A stretch of 64,000 nucleotides of DNA from Mastigias papua (Eukaryota; Cnidaria; Scyphozoa; Rhizostomeae; Mastigiidae). Position numbers and translations under genes: made by a program. The notes under the pieces were generated by a model. The model was not told where the DNA came from. It saw nothing but the letters and a program-made list of their open reading frames with translations, and did not search any database. The stretch lies in assembly GCA_964019165.1 (NCBI GenBank), contig OZ025267.1:3311650-3375649 (forward strand), written 5' to 3'. The number at the start of each line of letters is the position of its first letter. Position 1 is the stretch's first letter. This document shows positions 15,154 to 45,811 of this stretch, piece after piece.

Positions 15154-16137
15154 ATGAAGAAGCAACATGTACTGAATTGTGCATTCTCAAACTGGTACAA
15201 TGTCTTTAAAGAGTTGACAATCGAAAGTAAAGTAATTCAACTGCCAAGTGAATTTATTGAGTATTTGCTAGAAGATGGTGTCGTTATGCCGAGGTCTGTT
15301 GACGAAGACACTTCTGAATCAATAAGTGGGGATAGGGGCAGCATGGAGGAATGGAGTGACAATGACGAAGAATGTGCTGCTTCACCAATGTTTCCTTCGC
15401 TAGAGAAAGGTGTGAAGACTGCCATCAAGGACCTGGGGGGATACGTGTTTCCAAAACTTAATTGGAGTGCGCCTAGGGACGCATTTTGGATAAGTTCTAC
15501 TGGGACCCTGAAATGTGAAACTTTTAAGGACATCTGCTTACTGCTAAAAAGCTCTGACTTCATTGCTCATGATCTTACCAAATCATTTGAATATTGTGAA
15601 GATTCGACAGATAGTCTGCCCCATGATGGCTTTGAACTGGTTCTGAGAAAGTGGATTGACATCTCGCCGGCAATGGAATTTAGGTGCTTTGTGAAGAAAA
15701 ATGAAATTATTGCTATATCACAAAGGGATTACACAAACTACTATGATTTTCTGGTTGAATGTAAAGACAAGGTACACAGAAGTATTACATCATTTTTCAA
15801 CAAGTTTATGAGAACTAGATTTGTAGAAAGTAGTTTTGTTTTTGATGTGTATCTATCAAAAGCTGGATCAGTAGGACTAATTGACATAAACCCATTTTCA
15901 CAAGTCACAGACTCACTTCTTTTCTCTTGGCATGAAATTGCAGATGAATTACCATCACATGCAGGTTCCTGTGATGAAATGCAAGGAGTGATGAGAATCA
16001 TTACACATAAAGAGCACATCCAACCTAGCCCATATTTGTCATACAGAATGCCAAGAGACATAAGTGATATTGCATCTGGAGAAGATGTCAACAAACTTGT
16101 GGAGTTTCTGCAAGAAAAGAGGAATAGCTCCTCATAG
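15154..16137 (+). CDS. CDC123: CDC123 / D123 eIF2-assembly chaperone, intronless
   Basis: A single 327-residue open frame aligns end to end with animal CDC123. It starts MKKQHVLNCAFSNWY, the family N terminus, and this fixes the start. The acidic stretch EEWSDNDEE (65-73) follows a variable linker. The conserved core includes FPKLNWSAPRDAFW (99-112), LRKW (164-167), EFRCFVK (175-181), ISQRDYTNYYD (188-198), FVFDVY (228-233) and LIDINPF (242-248), and PSPYLSYRMP occurs near the end. CDC123 is an ATP-grasp-like protein that binds the eIF2 gamma subunit and promotes eIF2 heterotrimer assembly, and so translation initiation, in the cytosol. The ATP/metal-binding acidic residues of the DINPF segment are present. 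The absence of introns is notable beside intron-rich neighbours, and may reflect intron loss or a retrocopy, although the frame is intact. Convergent or overlapping genes downstream are not seen. Confidence 0.97.
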   Translation: MKKQHVLNCAFSNWYNVFKELTIESKVIQLPSEFIEYLLEDGVVMPRSVDEDTSESISGDRGSMEEWSDNDEECAASPMFPSLEKGVKTAIKDLGGYVFPKLNWSAPRDAFWISSTGTLKCETFKDICLLLKSSDFIAHDLTKSFEYCEDSTDSLPHDGFELVLRKWIDISPAMEFRCFVKKNEIIAISQRDYTNYYDFLVECKDKVHRSITSFFNKFMRTRFVESSFVFDVYLSKAGSVGLIDINPFSQVTDSLLFSWHEIADELPSHAGSCDEMQGVMRIITHKEHIQPSPYLSYRMPRDISDIASGEDVNKLVEFLQEKRNSSS

Positions 16138-16216
16138 CTGAATATTTGTATAATTAACTCGTTATAAGAGTAATGGTTTGATTAGTAGTACTGTAAACTG
16201 AAATTCCCATTCTGCC

Positions 16217-16222
16217 AATAAA
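16217..16222 (+). terminator. CDC123 polyadenylation signal AATAAA
   Basis: This canonical AATAAA lies 80 bp after the CDC123 stop codon, a normal short 3' UTR. Confidence 0.65.
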
Positions 16223-16982
16223 CTAGAAAGAAGGAACTATTACAAGGAAGATTATTTGCTTTTGTAAAGCACATTTATTTCATTTTAAAAACTTGTAAGT
16301 CCTTTAAATATGCATGAATTCAAATAGAGTTTATTAAGACAGTTAGTCAACAATTTAATTGAGTATGTTTTCAAATGACTCTCCTATTTGATTTTATTGT
16401 TGAGAATCAATCACTGGATATTATTTGAAGTGCATTGATGTACTGTTCAATGTTGTAGTGGATGAGGCCCATAGGGGCGCATCCGTCTAGCACCTTTCTA
16501 ATTTTAAAAGAGGAGGCAGCCCCCTGCTGCTGACTAATGCATCTGACTTATGGATGAGGTCCCAGCATTGGCTGCAGCTACTCATTATAGTGTGGGGTAC
16601 TTCTGAAATTTCTTGAAACTTTGAAGGGCAAAGTGCTGTTTTGACTATACCCTTCACACATGGAACTCCCCTTGTGCAAGAGTTATCTAGAGTGTACCAG
16701 GATGGATAACATTAACTTCAATAGTTTGTGTTCAACCATGTGAGCACCAAGATATAGGACAATGCTCTTTGTTTAATAGTCTGTGCTCAACTAGTACCAC
16801 ATTGGTAATTTGAAGGACTATCACAGAGCTTTAGAGGGCATGTAAAGACAATGGCATTCAATGAATAAAATCATAGCCAATATTCTGAGGACTTTTGAAT
16901 CCAAGGATATGTTATTTCTTAGTAGGGTAACTGCCTACTAGAATGGCAACAAACAGTGAATTATAAGATAGTGCTACCTAGG

Positions 16983-17272
16983 GGTAGGCTACAAGGTTAG
17001 TCCCAGATACGATTCCGTACGTTGGGAGTGTCTGTTAGAGAGAACACTTATCCCGAATCGTCGGCATAGTGAGGTAGAGTTGCCAGTTCCTTTCCTCGCT
17101 GCCTTTAACTTCTGTAGTGTTGCCACCAGGCACCTATTTCCTGCTGGGTGGACAGTGAGCGAGCGTCCCAACTATGACCCGAGGGTTCGGCTCGAACGAT
17201 CGATGTTTTGCTCAGCAGTCAAGTGCTCCAACCACCTGGCCACCTGCCCATACCTAGGGGTACCATCCTAAC
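16983..17272 (-). mobile_element. tRNA-derived SINE, minus orientation
   Basis: On the minus strand the element reads from an A-box-like GGTGGCCAGGTGGTTGGAGC (near 17248-17229) to a B-box-like CGAACC around 17185-17195. The body that follows is shared with the copy at 40883-41175 (GCTCACTGTCCACCCAGCAG, GGTGCCTGGTGGCAACACTA, CACTCCCAACGTACGGAATC). The RNA polymerase III promoter boxes at the head and the shared non-tRNA body identify a SINE, not a tRNA gene. It has no coding function. Confidence 0.8.
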
Positions 17273-18615
17273 TGCAAGAGGAGCTATGGGCCATGGCCAC
17301 ACCCCATATTCCATGGAAATTGCTCGAGTTTCACTAAATACAAGATTTTACTATAGTTGTTATAGATAAATTGTAATTTGATAAAAAGCAAAATAATAAA
17401 GAGTTGATTCATACCACCAGGTTAGGAATTCGATAACTAGAATGTGGTCATTGGACAGGGAGCTGACTCCCCCCCCAAACTCAATAATAAATGGGGCTGA
17501 GCTCTCCTGTATTGTTGTTACGTGGTGGCAGCAGAATTCGTGGAATACGGTATTTTTCATTGTCACTTTTGAAATCAATACCATCAATACAATTATTACG
17601 CATTTGCAGGAAAGCAAGATGCAAAAAAGATATCACAACTCATTCCAGTGGCATTCAATCTTCTCCTTCAGAATAGGCCTCTGATTATGCATTATGAAAG
17701 CAACCGTGCTTAAATTTGCAGCAGGTTTTCTCTCGTCATTTTGTAACCTTAATTCATGTCCGTTGTTTGAGCCTACAATTTATGGTATATCCAGAGCCAC
17801 CAGGGGAAGACCAGGGAGCTATAGGTCCCCGTCGGAGCATGCGAGCCCCCCGTCGGAAGGTGAGGAACTTTTTTCGGAGTTACACTCTTTTATAAGAACC
17901 AGTAAAATTGAGACTCAAGCTGGGTGTTCTTACTTTTCAACATTTTGAGGCTGAATTAAATCATTGCGGTGTAAGAATTTTAGACATTAGAAAAAATACA
18001 CGAGAATATTGGATGCTTATGAAACAGGTATTATTTCAATAACATTAACAGAAGACAGAAGATATACATTCTTACAGATGTACAATCCTTGCTAAAAGTC
18101 TTGGTACACTTATGACTTGTTTTACACACTGATGATTTGGGTGTTTCGAGGACTTTTGGCAAACGTTTTTGAGCTTAAAAGTTTTGTATGAGTATCACGA
18201 CCCTAATAAATCTGAATGATCTTAATTATGTTAGAGGCCACTGACAAGTTTTGACATCCCAAGCGCATCACTAACATGAGTCCACCTGGTGAACAATGAG
18301 ATGCACTCTTTTTTATACGAGCCAGATAATTTTACCTACGCTTGGTTATCCTTATTGCTTTGATAAAATTCATCTAATTTCAAGAATGTTTCAAGAAAGC
18401 AAATATTTGAGAAACTGTATGCCGTATGCAGTTTATAGAACGTTCCATTAGGGTACTTTAATAATCTTTTTTTAAACTTCATTCTTTCATCCACATCCTA
18501 ATAACACAAATACAAATTTCTCTTGCCTAGAGCGTAATTCAACAGCAAAACTATGGGTATTTGTCGTACTTTCGGCTTACATTGTTGTCGAGATTTGTCT
18601 CAAAGCCAACAGTAA
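17273..18615. other. Intergenic DNA without recognised features
   Basis: Only short open frames with no family resemblance are present. No tRNA, gene exon or clear repeat boundary was recognised between the SINE and the LINE tail. Confidence 0.4.
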
Positions 18616-18617
18616 TC

Positions 18618-19135
18618 ATAATAATAATAATTTATTTAAGGTTGGCCTAATAAGGATAGCTAAACACTAATTAAGCCCAATCATCTAAGAAAGTTGAAAC
18701 TGAATAATACTATTACCACCGTTCTATAGAAACCCTAAATTATTTACATAGTACTTGCACAATCTACAGTTGCAATTGCTGAATTGATGCTTATTAATTT
18801 TCCTCTTAACTGTTAAGGTATGAGACTATTTCCAACGGCAACGACTGCCAGAGTTTGTGTCCAGTGTATCTGATTGCCTTCACACCATATGCATTTGTGC
18901 GTGGGATTGGTACTGACAGCTGATTGTTGCCCTTCAGGCTATATGAAATGTTCTTCTCGACAAAGACTTCGCCAATGAATTTGGGATTAAGACCATGCTT
19001 GGTCTTATAAATTTCTGTAGTGAGCAACTGTAGATTTCTTTGGTTAATGGTGACTAGGACTGTATTCAGCAATAAATCTTCAAATTTTGATGACGTATCC
19101 TTGAAAGCAATTCTTAGTGCCCTTTCATAATTTTA
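18618..19135 (-). mobile_element. Non-LTR retrotransposon (LINE) 3' end, reverse-transcriptase C-terminal remnant
   Basis: Minus-strand frame 19072-18806, extended upstream without a stop to about 19130, gives FKDTSSKFEDLLLN, then TINQRNLQLLTTEIYKTKHG, LNPKFIGEVF and YTGHKLWQSLPLEI. This pattern closes the ORF2 of many CR1/L2/jockey-like LINEs. A stop and about 190 bp of 3' UTR lead to a (TTA)n tail at about 18618-18635, typical of such elements. The 5' part is missing, so it is a dead, 5'-truncated copy. It is not a host gene. Confidence 0.8.
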
Positions 19136-21826
19136 TTTATTTTGTTGTTCATGTTTCTATCATGAAACATCCAAATTGCAGGACAATAGATAAATTGAGA
19201 CATTATAAAACCACTCATTGCTGTCTGCAACCTTTCTTGGTCCATGGAGTTTGCAACTCGTGCAAATGCATGAAGTTTTTGGCTAGTTTTTTTGCATATA
19301 TCTTCTTCTATTGAACAGTAAGTTCAATGATGTAAAGGAAGTTACTAGCAGTTGACAGAAGCATGTCAAGGTGTAAGTGGTCACCAGTATTGATGTGGGG
19401 TGATGGAAATCCAGGAAGGTCAGCAAAAAATGGAATAATATCTTGTAACACTCAAGAAGCAATGACATTCAGAGCCGAATTATGTCTCCACGTGCAGCGA
19501 CCCTCATCAAGATATTATTTGCAACCAGCTACAACATGGAGAAGAGTTTCAGTCTTAAAACAGATAGAACAATCTGATGAATGAGAGAGGCTGCATTTTT
19601 ACAGATTTTTACTTGTTGCTATCGTGTTAACAACATCAGTCAGTGGACAGGCTTGAAGTATGCAGAGCAGTAAGAGCTACATATCATCGCGATGAGTGGA
19701 GAGGCATTGCATCCAAGCCTCTGTCCGAGGATGGGACACCTTGATTTATTGATTGGTTGATTGATCATGTTAGTAAGGTATCTAATAGTGATGTTAAAGA
19801 TATCTTTTGATAGTCTGCTTAGTGCAGATGATCATCATGAATAACGAGCTTTTAAAAGAGTGATCAAGCAAATAAGATACGATATAGCCTTGAGATATTA
19901 GCAGAATCTGAAGTCTATCAGTGTGCTCTTGCCGAGCTACCTTTAAAAACCTGCTTCGTGTTTTGATAAATATCATACTGTATGCTTGCACCGCAGCTGG
20001 TCGATTTCTATAATGATTTAATAGTATCACTGGATGATAAATAATTGATATGGTATCGCTGGATGAATTTAATAATAAAAATGATAAAACTAATATTTTT
20101 ATAGGATAATCTATCTGTGCAAAAATGAACTATTGTCATTAGAGTCCTGTTCCTATAGTTAAAAAAACAATTTTTTACAAGAAAATGATATGATTAGAAA
20201 TATAGTTTATATCTATTTCACATGTTCTTCGAATGCTGTCCTGAAAATCTATACTTTACAGTCCCAGCTTCGGTGGGGGAAAGGGGGAGGTCAATATTCG
20301 AAAAAAGCAACGAATGCTGATAGCAAGCTTATCAGAAACTCTTTGCTAAAAGAATGTAGGTATTTGGCTACATGTGAAATTTCTCAGCTGAAGCTGAGTA
20401 TATTCTAGCGATGATCTTATCCTCGTAGCAAATGGAGCCTCGGTGCTCATATGAAGTGTGTTCTAATAAAATTGAATGTACCAGACAACAATGTCAAATA
20501 ACTCCGAATCAAGTTCGTTTTAGATTCCTTGATATTCTTTTTGGAATCAAAGACAAGTAAAGAACGAAATGTTTTGCGTAATAGAGGGAGATTCCCTTAA
20601 TATGTTTTACGAGCATTTGTCACTGCAGTCTATGACTTTATTTCTATGAGGCGTCTTGGGTCCTGAGGTCCTGGAGAAACATACCCCTTGTCCCTCCCAC
20701 TCGGTGTTACTCCGCACATTTATATTCTGCAAATTGCCCAGACCATTATACATCTCTGAAATACCTGGTCTTACTAATTTCCCTCTGTTTTCAAACTGTT
20801 CCATGGATTTGGGTGTTATGCTAAAAAGCTAAGATTTTTATCTCATTTGTTGATTGAGTCCATTTCATAGCTGAAATTACCAAGAAGCAGCTAATCCCAC
20901 CTAATGCCTAAAGCCAACCTAGGAAGAAAAGAATTATGACTACTAAGACATATGAAAGAAGGAGCGAAATTTAAAGCACGTGCTGTCCAATATTTTCAAA
21001 TGCTAACAAGTAGCCTTACAATGATAGATAAAGTTCTGAAAGTGAAGATAGCGCTATGACAGAGGCCCGAATAAGGTCACAGGGAGTGTGCCTATTTGTT
21101 TCGAAACAAACTAAGCTTTCTTACACTTCATTCTACTTTCACCCTCTGTGCCTATCTCAGCGTGTAAACAGATAAGTAAGAGATAAGTAAGAGATAAATA
21201 GATAAGTATTGCACAAACGCTTGGTATTCTTCGGTGCAGTCTGGCCGAGAGCTGTTGTGAGGCCCAGGAGAACTGAAAACAAAGAAGCCCCTCATTACGT
21301 CTTAGGAGAATAGGAGTGTTTTTACAATCAAATAAACATTTCATAACTTTTGGAGGCTCCTCTTAGGCACGGAGCCTGGATCAATCTACCCCAGTTGCTC
21401 CTCTCTCGGCCGCCCTCTTTGAGTGGACCTCTTGCACTATAGGATCCGATTAAGGCACCTTTCAACTCCTGTGCCCCCATATGATGCGATGATATTCATG
21501 TTATTGACATGTTGGTGATAAAAATAATTAAAAATTGTCACAGGATACGCTATATTAAGAAATATAGGCAATGAATGTCAACTAACATTGTAAATAAAAG
21601 TTAATAGTAAACTAATCATTATTGTATATAAACTTAAGGTATAAAAATCCGAATAATGGGGAAAATATCAGCACAGATGACATTGGCATTCACAGGGATT
21701 CAGATTTCTGACTTTCGTTTTGGAGTCATATAAGCGTGTAGTGTCTGACATGGCTTCCATTCCACACAACACCGTTTTTACTTTCGGTTGCAAGAATTAA
21801 CTATTTTTTCTGATCCATGAAATGAC
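19136..21826. other. Intergenic DNA without recognised features
   Basis: This stretch lies between the two LINE remnants. I found no conserved coding sequence. The short open frames (for example 19794-20030 and 20607-20804 on the minus strand) resemble nothing recognised. Confidence 0.4.
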
Positions 21827-22125
21827 TCATGCGCGAAAGTACCTATAGTTTATTGCTAACATATGACACAGTCTGCTAATATGCTCCTCAAATGTTAGTC
21901 TAAAATCAGTTATACCACAAAGTATTTTTTTCCAGACTAGTTTCCTGTATAAATGTGCTCCAGATTTGATTGAAATTGTATCTGTATGACTGGTACCTAC
22001 AGTTATTGACTGGCACTTATCATCATGAAGTTTCGCATTATTGTTACAAAACCATTTGCATGCCAAAGCCAAATCATTGTCTAGTTTGGAGATTTTGGTA
22101 CCATCCGCGTAGTCTTAGACGTCAG
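21827..22125 (-). mobile_element. Non-LTR retrotransposon reverse-transcriptase remnant with mutated YADD box
   Basis: On the minus strand the frame reads DYADGTKISKLDNDLALACK, then WFCNNN and further on ILCGITDFRLTFEEHISRLC. This is the RT palm C motif and the following region of LINE ORF2. The catalytic YADD is YADG here (22112-22101), and an in-frame TAA lies just upstream, so the copy is dead. It shares orientation with the LINE tail at 18618-19135. The 2.7-kb gap is too long for one intact element, so they are either two copies or one interrupted copy. Confidence 0.75.
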
Positions 22126-22636
22126 CTTTTAAATTTGCAATCCAGAAGCTCAATTAAGATCACTTGCCAATAATGTCGTTGGCAAGATATAAATAACTGA
22201 TTTCATTATCTATTGCTTTATAGAATGGCTGTCTCTAAATGTAGAAGGAGCATTTTCTTAGAATCTAAAGCGCGTGGTTTCAAAAATTTTCCACTGTATG
22301 GGTTTCGAAGCGTTTGGCATACTTACAGATTGATAGTTCATGCCTCCAAATTGTCTGGAAAGGAAATGTCCCATGATCTAATGATTCATGCCACAATCAG
22401 TTTTTACCGTCTTGTTGAGCAGGTCTCTGTTGTAAAACATGTTTCCTTAGTTTCTAGGCCTGGTTCTATTGTACATTTTGAATGAACAGCTTCCTTAGTT
22501 TCATGTAGCCAGGGGAGACACATACATGGTGAAATTCGGCATGGGGGGGGGGAGGTAAGGTCGATGGTGGATGTTTTACTAATGGAAGGAGGCGGGATTC
22601 CTCTTTTCTACACCTGTACATGAATCAACTTATAAT

Positions 22637-22791
22637 CAAGTTGTATTTCGGTAGTTTCATACCTATGGTGATTTTTTAAAGCCCTAATTGTTAACACACA
22701 TAAAAAACTTAAAAACTTAAACTTTATGTGTGTTACCAATTATGATTTTAAGAAACTCACTATAAGTATGAAACTACCGAAATACAACTTG
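22637..22791. repeat. Foldback (near-perfect hairpin) element
   Basis: CAAGTTGTATTTCGGTAG at the left is exactly inverted at the right as CTACCGAAATACAACTTG. The match continues inward through GTTTCATAC/GTATGAAAC and TAACACACATAAA/TTTATGTGTGTTA, leaving a loop of about 20 bp. Arms are about 65 bp with small mismatches, so a transcript would fold into one long hairpin. There is no coding potential. A palindromic MITE is the simplest reading. Confidence 0.8.
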
Positions 22792-23647
22792 AGTTACAAT
22801 ACACGGGGATCTAATTGATTCATTGGCAAAACGCACCAGTGATCGAATATATGATATTAACTTGTAATCACTTTCGTGATATTCTGTAAGAGTTCTTCTC
22901 AGTATTGATATCAACTTAATTGTATCAGAACATAGTCTACAGCACTATTAAGGCTCAAAAATCGATGAAAACTAAGAATAAGTTTAGAATAATGCATGGC
23001 TCGAGCCTCTTGAAGAGTTAGGTCTTTTGTCTCATTAGAGGATTTTTAAAAAACAAAATGAGTGTGAGTCGCTTATCCGATCTGGGAGTCATTACGGCCT
23101 GATGCGACTCGGCAACTCTTCAGGGAGTGTCTGTTACACACTTCTTAGTATAAGTTTCTACAGTGTGACTTCAAATAGAGGAGGGGTATAGTAAAGTTCA
23201 GCATCGTCCTTGTTGAGACGATTGTATCATTCGACTAGGGGGGGGGGTCAGCATTGGTCAAGTGATAACTAGGTCATATATGTATGATTAGGGACAGTAC
23301 CAACAAGTAGAAAGTGGATGGCCAACAAAGCCATTCATTGCTGGATAAGACTAGCAATATGACAGGCTGGCAAATTTGGGGAGCTGCAGCCTCATAGCCC
23401 CCAGCGATGCCTTATTTGATGATCCCCTTTTTCATATCCTTACTATGGTGCCAGCCTCCCAGCAGTTTCCATTCAAAGCATAACGGTTAGACAACTTCCT
23501 GGGGGTCCTCTAATTTTTACCTTTGACTTGCTGCTGACTGAGGATAATGGAAGGAACAATTCTATGGAGATCAAAGGAGAAGTGACTTTTTTGCGCTTGC
23601 GCATTGAAGACATTGGCGCCACAAGAGCTCAAATTGATGTAAACAAC

Positions 23648-41895
<18,248 letters not shown>

Positions 41896-44800
41896 AGACA
41901 AGTGTTCCACAAACCTGGGTATTTTTATTTTAGAAAGCAGAGATCTAAAGCTATTTATAGTGTATATAGTCAGAAAAAGCACTTTGAAGCCGAGCATACC
42001 AATGATATCTCCGTTTATTTGCACAGATGACGGGACAAGATTCTTGGTGAATACTTTTTGATACAAACTCCCTAAACACACTCTTGTTTCATGTACGTGC
42101 TGAGAGCTATCGCATGAGTGAGAATGGTTTGTCCAGCAGTATTTATCAAGGCAATTCAGCCTTGTCAGCTACCTTACAGACATCAGTGTCACTTTCCTCG
42201 TGATTCCTGCGTGTCAGATGTTCTTGCTATAATGCAAGGCAGTCAGCAGCCCCGCAATGATCTAAGCTCGTCACATCAAAGAGTTGCTTGGATGTTAAGT
42301 CGGGTTCATTGGTGAACTGTCTATGTCAATTTCGGCAACTTTGCAGGAACATTCGAATTGATGTAGTTATGATCGTTAGATCTATTAGGAATCACTTCGT
42401 CGTCGTTTTAGAATATAAGTACAATACGCAAAATATCATTAGTAATATGATCAAAAACTTAGAACTTCCTGTCTTGGAATTCGGCGTAGCATAGAGTTTG
42501 CACACTTACCATTTTCATCACATCGACAGCTTGGAAAGAGGACTGGGCTCATTTGAAGTGCGTTTTGCCTGCTCGCACATATCTGCGCTCAAAATATTCC
42601 GGCACATTATGATGTTACAAATGGTTAGACGCGCAGATAGCTTGCACACCTGTCTTATACTGGGTTCCCAGCTGCTCTAGGTGCTCTTACACTAACGTAT
42701 GTAAGTAGAAACAATCAGTAGGTAGATTTTGATCATTAATGCCTCCAGACATTCAGAGTGTGTCTTCCTGAGCCTGCTAGTGGCACTCGCGCATGTTAGT
42801 GCGTCCTGAAGGAAGTATGACAACATGAGATGAGGTAGATACCTCCTTACATTCTACAGATAACTTTATTTCTGAATGAAGTTCAAATGGTAAGATTTAT
42901 GTGTTTACAGTCGACTATTTGCAAATGTAATCTATAGCGAAATATCCTAATGTTGACCAACTATTCTCAATAGGAAATACAAACGAGAGTAAATAGAAAT
43001 AATTATAGAACTAGAATGAATGACAATGTTATATCAAGGATTTCTCTGTTTGAGTTAGAAGGTACTCTCGTTCTAGTCGTTCGTTTATTGTTGTATTTTT
43101 GCAATCAAATCAGACATCATTTTGCCATTATGACACATCTCATTAAGTGATATGCAAATCAGATTTCGTACTGTGTAAGATTTTATCTGATTAGAAAATG
43201 CCATGTTTTTTGGCAAGGAGCTCTCTTATCATCAATAAAGTTACCTCCCTCCAACCAGATAGATATTGAATGCCTTTTTGGATACTTTTCTGCCATTGAG
43301 CAGATGTGTAACCCAGGTTTCGCGGGAAATAGACTGTCCTTATCATATCCTGTAGTGACACGCCTGAATAGTATGCTGAAAGATCCCCTGCTTCGTATCA
43401 TCCGTCATCCATCGATGTATGTTTTCAATCCTTTACTTGGGTAACGAATGGAGATACGGTAATATTTTTTTAAGAGTTGCAATGCACGAGATGTTATGTA
43501 TTTTTCTTTATGAATTATTACATTTCCTAACTATTTTCTCCCAAATAACTGTACGGAATGATTACAAATCCTTTGAAATCAGTTGGATACCTTTCATTCG
43601 TTTCAGGCACTTAATGAGAGTCGTTAATAACTCTGCTCTGAACCGCCACTCTAAATAATTTCAGAAATCTAACCCATCCTTTGAAATCGGTAATCAAGAT
43701 ATCTGTAATTTTGTATTCTACGTTCAGTTAACTAGGGCCGCCGGGAGCTTTTGTGGGGCCCAGGCCCTGGTAACGTTATTATGAAACTTGAAAGTTATTG
43801 CAGGGTCACCAGGGAGTCATTTCATAACGTATAGGACCCCCTATCACGTTTAAGGCAGGAAGCAATCTGCCCACTGCCCCCTCTTTGCGCCCTTGCTATC
43901 AACTCTATGCTAAGTATTGCTATTAAATATTATTGTTCGATTGTCTGTCGATTGCCAGCCGTTTTGAATGCACATATATATTAGTATAGTTGAAAAGTAT
44001 CGAGTCAATATAACCTATTTGTTCGTTCCCACCATCGTTCATATGTTGTTTTACTAAGTGTTCTATGTTTTCATATTCATTTCGTACTTTCATGTTTGTC
44101 ATAGTTACAGATATATATTGTAGACTACGAATGAATAATTCAATTACACCAATGTAATCTCTCCTTGCGCTCTACTTCTTTGTTTTGTTTTATGCACTTA
44201 GAATGTCCATCAGATTCGGTTATGTGCACTGATCAGTGGTTACCTGAAGGTTGCAAAATGCTACGACAACTCTTTGGCTAAGATCCCTTTTCAAAAGATT
44301 ATCATACTAGGCTGTTTATTTCAAAATGTTACTAAAAATTCTTATTGTACTAAAATACGTTACATGTTTTAAGGAATTTCCACTTGTGGGGATGTTTCAA
44401 GTAGGTTACCAAAATGGTGAAAAACTGTGGCCATGGCCTATAGACATATTTGTAGAAAGTAATGTAACAAGCATTTCACGTTCGCCATGATAAGATCACA
44501 CGTTCTTTCTACATGCTGCTAGAACAACCTAAAAAGGCATATTCTTCTTCAAGAGTTATGGGGTGAACCTAACCAACACAGAAAATTGTGGATTTTGTTG
44601 GTAACTCCTGGGAAAGAAATTGGATCTTCTGGGGACTTTTCCATAGTAGTTAGCTTGTTAATAATAACTCCCAGCTGAAATCATAGTTCCCAGCTCTCAT
44701 GGATCAGCCGTGAGAATCAGGGACCTTTATACAGTGGCCTCGCACAATTTGACCAGTACGTGTGTGCAGAAGAGTCAGATTAAAAACGACAGGACCATTT

Positions 44801-45811
44801 TTAAGCAGTATGCTTTTAGCTTCTTAGGGTACTCTTACATTTGTTAGCTGATGGGGGATGCCAAAGGTCATGTCTTTGATATAATATCCTGTGTTGCATC
44901 ATTAGTGTGTACCCTAAAAGTACTTTTGTCACAAAAATAAAGAAAATTAACTTCAAAGGCCTGCCATTGACGTATAGGACATTTTGTCAGCTAGTTCAGT
45001 CTACGACAGCAACGTACAATAATTGCATGATACATTTGCAACGAAAAAAGAGAATTAACAAGCAAACAACTAACTGCAATCAGGTGTCTCAAAAATGTGA
45101 TTCTCTCACCTTAAAACACCTTAAAACAGGTGCCAGCTCTAAAGAATAGCATAGGTGAATGACCACCAAAGGAAATACCCTTAAAGTATCGCTTTGTTGC
45201 TGGAAAACTTTACCGTTAATTGATACCGAGAATATCAAGGAGAATCTGACATAAAAGAGTTCACAGAGACCAGGAAAGTTTCTTACTATCAAGAGAAATG
45301 AGATAAATGTGAGCTTGCCACAAGCTCTCCACCCAGTTCTCAGTTTAACAATTGAGATTTTATTGCGGTATTTGACCAATCAAGGATCACATTCAGCCTC
45401 ATTTGTCGTTTGTCCCATTTTTCAAAAGTCTACCTCAAGTATAATCAGCCATTGAGAGAATCTAGATACACTGGAATTTTTCACGGATTGAAATTTTAAA
45501 ACGTTGACAGCTATGTGAAATGATACTGGCAAATGCTTACGGAAGTTTATATTTTTAATCAACTTGAGACTATACTAAAGTAGCTCCACATAGCATTTTT
45601 TAGTTTTTAGGCTAGCTGTCAAGAGACCCTCACAAGTGGATGTGGTTTCTTGTATTGGAAGAAATGCTAAGCACTCAAAGCCCTAAGGAAAAGCCGTGCC
45701 GTGCCGTGCCGTGCATAAAACTCAGAAACTATTTTTGTCACTAACACATGAAGTAGCTTTTGTTGCTACTTAGCGACCTCATGTGCAGGTCAAAAAAATT
45801 GTCTTTTTGAA
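41896..45811. other. HCF 3' UTR and HCF-PLPP6 intergenic DNA
   Basis: The first plus-strand AATAAA noticed after the HCF stop is at 43234-43239, which would make a 1.3-kb 3' UTR; an earlier non-canonical signal is equally possible. No conserved coding sequence is seen. A GCCGT pentamer repeat lies at 45693-45714, about 100 bp before the PLPP6 start. Confidence 0.5.

Noticed and set aside
18806..19072. Candidate 88-residue host protein on the minus strand
   Set aside because: It matches the C-terminal pattern of LINE reverse transcriptases and ends in a LINE-type (TTA)n tail.
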